The translations under genes and the position numbers were made by a program. DNA of 64,000 bases, from positions 37,417,449 to 37,481,448 of the forward strand of contig JAAONU010000001.1 of the NCBI GenBank assembly GCA_012932295.1, written 5' to 3'. Below the pieces are notes generated by a model. It did no database searches and was not told the origin of the DNA. It was given only the letters and a program-made list of their open reading frames with translations. The stretch is from Cyclina sinensis (lineage: Eukaryota > Mollusca > Bivalvia > Venerida > Veneridae). Below are positions 60,222 to 64,000 of this stretch, piece after piece (the first letter of the stretch is position 1; each line of letters begins with the position of its first letter).

Positions 60222-63200
60222 TTATCCAACAACAGCAGTTAAAGAAGAACAGCGCACTCTCGTCAGACGAGGGTTGCTGCACTGTGCTCGCAGAAACTCG
60301 CATTCACTTCCTGAAAAGGTAAAAATATACACTGTGGTTTATAAAAGTATTGTATATCGTAATAAAAAGTAAATATAATGATTAAAGATATTTACCTTTT
60401 GTAGATTCACACTTTAAGGAACAGCTCGATGTACTGCAGATTTTCACATATTATAGTATTTGCAAGTTGTTTTTTTTTTCAAATCTCTAAAAGCTAGACC
60501 GCATTTACAATATGTCTTTGCATAAACTATACTATCCAGTTAAACTAAGGACCAAGGAATACAAATATGACACATACCCTTATGTGAGTTTGATTTGCAT
60601 ATTTGGCCCGAAATTAAATCCTGTTTTATTCTATGAGCTATCTGCTTATGTTGATTATTTGATTATACATTACGATTATATTGTATATTGTAAAACACCT
60701 GTTTATATGTATGATACTATAATAACTAGAAATCATGTCATCTTTTCTAGTTTCATTGCACTGTTATCATATACCTCGTCAAAATCGTTTATGAAAGGTA
60801 TGGCAATAAATCATTTAATCTTAATTCAGTCTTCTGTTCTAGTAAATTATTTGGAAAACTCTGTATTCACTTAACAAATATGGTCTCAGATTGGTTACTG
60901 ACTTATTGCTAACAAACACGTGGATGAAGGACGGACGACTAGCTACAAAAAATAAAATAAAAAATAAAAAAAGATGTTTCAAGTTGGACGTTTAAAACTA
61001 GGCTTTATTATTATCTTACCGTACACATTTCCATCAGAACCACAAATTCTCTGTGCTGAGGTATCACACCGCAAGGCAGTAGAGCAGCTGGTCTTGCTTC
61101 CTGACGTGAGCACTGATCCAGTCAGACTATTAGTCTTACATGCTCCAATATGACTCACGTCAAATTTCTCGCCGGCGGCATCTTTTCTACATTTTTCCTG
61201 GTAGAAGAAGCACTTGTTTTCTGTTGCAACAAAAAACTAAAATTGCTATAAATGTTAGTGCAACTTCACAGGCATAACCATCAACTGGATTTTTAGGCAT
61301 AAGTTATTTCTATGAATTTTTTTACAACGATTTGCACTTCCGCACCTTGTGGAGAGCAGTTCGCTATAAAAAGATTCGATTAAAGTAACTTTTCTGTATA
61401 TAAATGTACTTATTTAGCTGACTGCTCTGTTACAAAGGTGTCTATAGCTATCTTGAACTAAACACAGTTCAAAATTGCATCTCACATATCACGCTGACTG
61501 AAATAGATAAGTCTACAAACTTCTCAAACATTGTTCCTCTATCAAATGACCTACTTTACAGTGGCCTGAAAGCTCAGACCAGACACTCTGAATGATAATG
61601 AAATCAAACTTTACTTTACTGTATTTGCTTATTCTTTTTGTGCGTGACCTTTGCAAATAGCGTGGTAACTAAATACAGTGTAACTTACTTCCTCCTGCAG
61701 ACTATTTTTTCCATTTTTTAAAAAAATATTGCTTGTCTCATTGTCAGTGTAGGTCATGGTTTAGGTCTTGATTTTTTCAGGTATTTGATTGATCAAAGTA
61801 ATAACTGGCATAACATTCTTCTGCTTTCAGCTGTTGTTTCAAAAGATACACGATTCAGTTTTATCCACAGTTAAAAATCAAAGGTTTGAGTGGTCATACA
61901 AACAGTCTGCTGTTGCAAATATTATCTTTCAGTTCTATGACGTATACTTCATTAGAGATTAAATTTACTAAAGGTATTCAAACTCCCAGACTTCCGTTCC
62001 GTTCATGCAGATACGTCTGATTCATGATAACTTAAGCAAGTCATTTTCATTTTAGAATAAGAAATAACTTTGGTCAGCTTTCAATAAGGCAATGACAGTC
62101 ATTAACTGACTAAAAACTGAAATCGACGGAATGCTTACGGTAGGTAACTCCATCTGTTCCGCAAATAGGATATTTTTCTGTCGAATCACAGTTCATGTTA
62201 CATTTGTCACCGACGGAAGTTGATCCGCTGGTTCCGAGCTGTGTGATTGGTTTAGTGTCTGTGGTACGGCATTCCCCCATGTACGCGACATCTAACCTCA
62301 TGTTGTTCATAGTGTATTTACATTGCGCTTGCATAAACTCACATTTGTTGTCTATAGAAACATGAAACACTTGATCTTTAACTCAATTTATTATCTTAAA
62401 GTACTGGTAATAAGAATTTTTGTTTGTTTATGCTATGTACCCGTCTCCTAGATTGCACGAGATGTGTGTGTGTTATTTGAGAGACTCAAAATGTTTGGGC
62501 TTTATGTGATGTCACACCAGCAATGAGATTATTGTTTATACTATTACATACATGTACCTCAATATATGCGGCCATTGTCTCTTAAGATGGAACAAATATT
62601 ATTGAAATTGAAATTCAAAATTTTACCAAAAGAATCTTTTTGTTCACCTATGCAACAAGTAAAACGCTTTCAGATGTGTACAAGCGTTAATTTTACTTAC
62701 AATAGGTGTTTCCATCTGTGCCACAAATAAGTAGCTTCTCAGTCGATGTGCAAGATTGGGTGCTGCATCTATCACTGACAGATGCTGTTCCGCTGGTACC
62801 CAGCTGTGTCGCAGGCTTGACACCGGTCAACGAGGAACTGGTCTTACACTCACCATAGTAGGCCAACGTCATTTTCTGTCCAGCGGAGGCAAGCATGCAA
62901 ATCTTCATCTTTAGAAAACATACATTTTGGAATGTATCTGAAATACATGACAAATGATTAAACGGAATCATCAATGATTCGTAGACATGCAAACGTATTT
63001 TCACTTTATTTACGTAGATACACGTTTAATAAATGGATTCAAGATACGAATAATAAAAGGTTAGTTTGCTAATGTTACCAACATACAGTTTTGGAAATCA
63101 CATGACATTTTACGTGTAAAACAAATGCAAATGCAAGGAATCTGTAGAACATGATATGGATATGATATATTTCAATGTTATTGATCTTTTTGCTTGTATA

Positions 63201-63869
63201 TACATGTAGTTATATCTTTGATTCCCTGTCAAATTTTAACAGTTTTATATAAAAAAAAACACACTGTGCACTTTATAAACAGATGAATTAAATGACTAAA
63301 ATTATATATGTACGGATTTCCAAAACAGACGACCTTGTCTAACAACTCAGCAATCAATTAAGCAACACCATGCATCTGACTGACAAAGATGTTCTTACGG
63401 TATTGAACTCCATCGTAACCACACACTGGGTCCTTGACATTGAGTTGGTCATCGCATGTCCCACACTCTCCGTTCACACCATACAACAATCCTTGAATAT
63501 ATTTCATTTAGAGATAACAAATCAAGTAAAATAAATCGCTTTAGTTAATTTACAGAATAGGTAAAAAATAATGAAACAATACAAATACCTGTACATGCTA
63601 GCAAAAAATTTTTTTAGAATTAATGAAAAGTTAATTCTGAAAAATCTAATAAATGTAAAATGAATAATCTAGAACTAAATTTAGTAATATTCTAATGAAT
63701 GATGAGTTTAATATAAAAATGTTTCTTAACACTCACATAGCATTCCCGAACATCATTAACAATAGAACCATAAGGTGATGATTTTGATCACGGAGAGGTG
63801 ATGAATTACATGTTATACCGTGTTAAATATGTTACCTGTTAGAAAAGCAAATACAGCGACGAACTTCAT
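60222..63869 (-). CDS. Secreted four-domain Kazal-type protein (288 aa, six exons)
   Basis: Probable extracellular serine protease inhibitor. Exons: 63869-63836, 63491-63399, 62937-62701, 62351-62139, 61220-61020 and 60310-60222 (TAA). All have GT-AG borders, all introns are in phase 1, and the frame is unbroken for 867 nt. Residues 1-19 form a signal peptide (MKFVAVFAFLTGLLYGVNG, cleavage before ECG). Kazal-like domains lie at about 21-73, 100-149, 172-220 and 238-280, each with six Cys and the C-G-x-DG-x-x-Y core (CGYDGVQY, CGTDGNTY, CGTDGVTY, CGSDGNVY). Each domain is cut by an intron right after the core Tyr. Linkers 1-3 share TQLGTSG-like repeats. The P1 position (second after Cys2) reads Ser, Ser and Thr in domains 2-4, so trypsin inhibition is not obvious. 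Domain 1 has an unusually long Cys2-Cys3 spacing. Role (defence, secretion, matrix) not determined. Confidence 0.92.
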
Positions 63870-63907
63870 CTTGACTCGGCTGATTTTGTGTACCTTCAGA
63901 CCTTGCC

Positions 63908-63915
63908 TTTAATAT
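63908..63915 (-). promoter_or_regulatory. TATA-like element of the Kazal gene
   Basis: ATATTAAA on the minus strand, about 40 nt upstream of the ATG at 63869. With the usual 25-30 nt offset, transcription would start close to 63880 and leave a very short 5' UTR. Confidence 0.4.
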
Positions 63916-64000
63916 GAAGACACTTTCCCCCTTTTTGACTTAAAACGATCCGTTATCTGTTACATGAATTCGTGACTCTAAAGTCGTTATGTTATGCCTG

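Noticed and set aside
60512..60874. 120-codon plus frame (Tyr/Ile/Leu rich)
   Set aside because: Falls inside the last intron of the Kazal gene on the opposite strand; composition is what AT-rich DNA gives by chance.

Overview
This is a eukaryotic, AT-rich, intron-rich stretch that most resembles a bivalve mollusc genome. The grounds are: two spliced animal genes (an hnRNP U-like protein and a secreted four-domain Kazal protein), a tRNA-Phe gene, several CR1/Jockey-type and L1-type non-LTR retrotransposons, tRNA-derived SINEs with a mollusc-like 3' core, and many short terminal-inverted-repeat elements. Species cannot be fixed from the sequence; the bivalve call is an inference from repeat types.

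Layout. 1-2816: no gene that I can close, possibly 3' UTR or the last introns of the next gene. 2817-11589 (minus): HNRNPUL1-like gene, 13 phase-compatible exons, A/Q/G-rich N-terminus, then SPRY, then a P-loop kinase-like domain; two introns carry TIR repeats. 11.8-18.3 kb: a nest of DNA-transposon debris, including a 1.2-kb Mutator-like element with about 106-bp TIRs and a perfect 9-bp target duplication, nested hAT-like CAGGGTTTCC elements, a foldback repeat and LINE pieces. 18.9-22.9 kb: three LINE fragments.

24.1-53.3 kb: two directly abutting copies of one unit, A (24115-42128) and B (42129-53296). Each carries the same minus-strand multi-exon gene for a putative DDE-type (RNase H-fold) transposase-like protein ending in a zinc ribbon, followed by the same two nested LINEs. 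Both gene copies lack a recognisable N-terminus and are broken at different places. Copy A alone later received a hAT element (8-bp TSD) and a 5-kb plus-strand LINE inside a SINE; copy B preserves the unoccupied sites, so the order of events can be read.

53.7 kb: tRNA-Phe(GAA). 55.9-58.9 kb: a young 5'-truncated L1-type insertion with poly(A) and an 11-bp target duplication. 60222-63869 (minus): a complete six-exon secreted Kazal gene (288 residues), all introns in phase 1.

Only the HNRNPUL1-like gene, the Kazal gene and the tRNA look like working host genes; nearly everything between 11.8 and 59 kb is mobile-element material.
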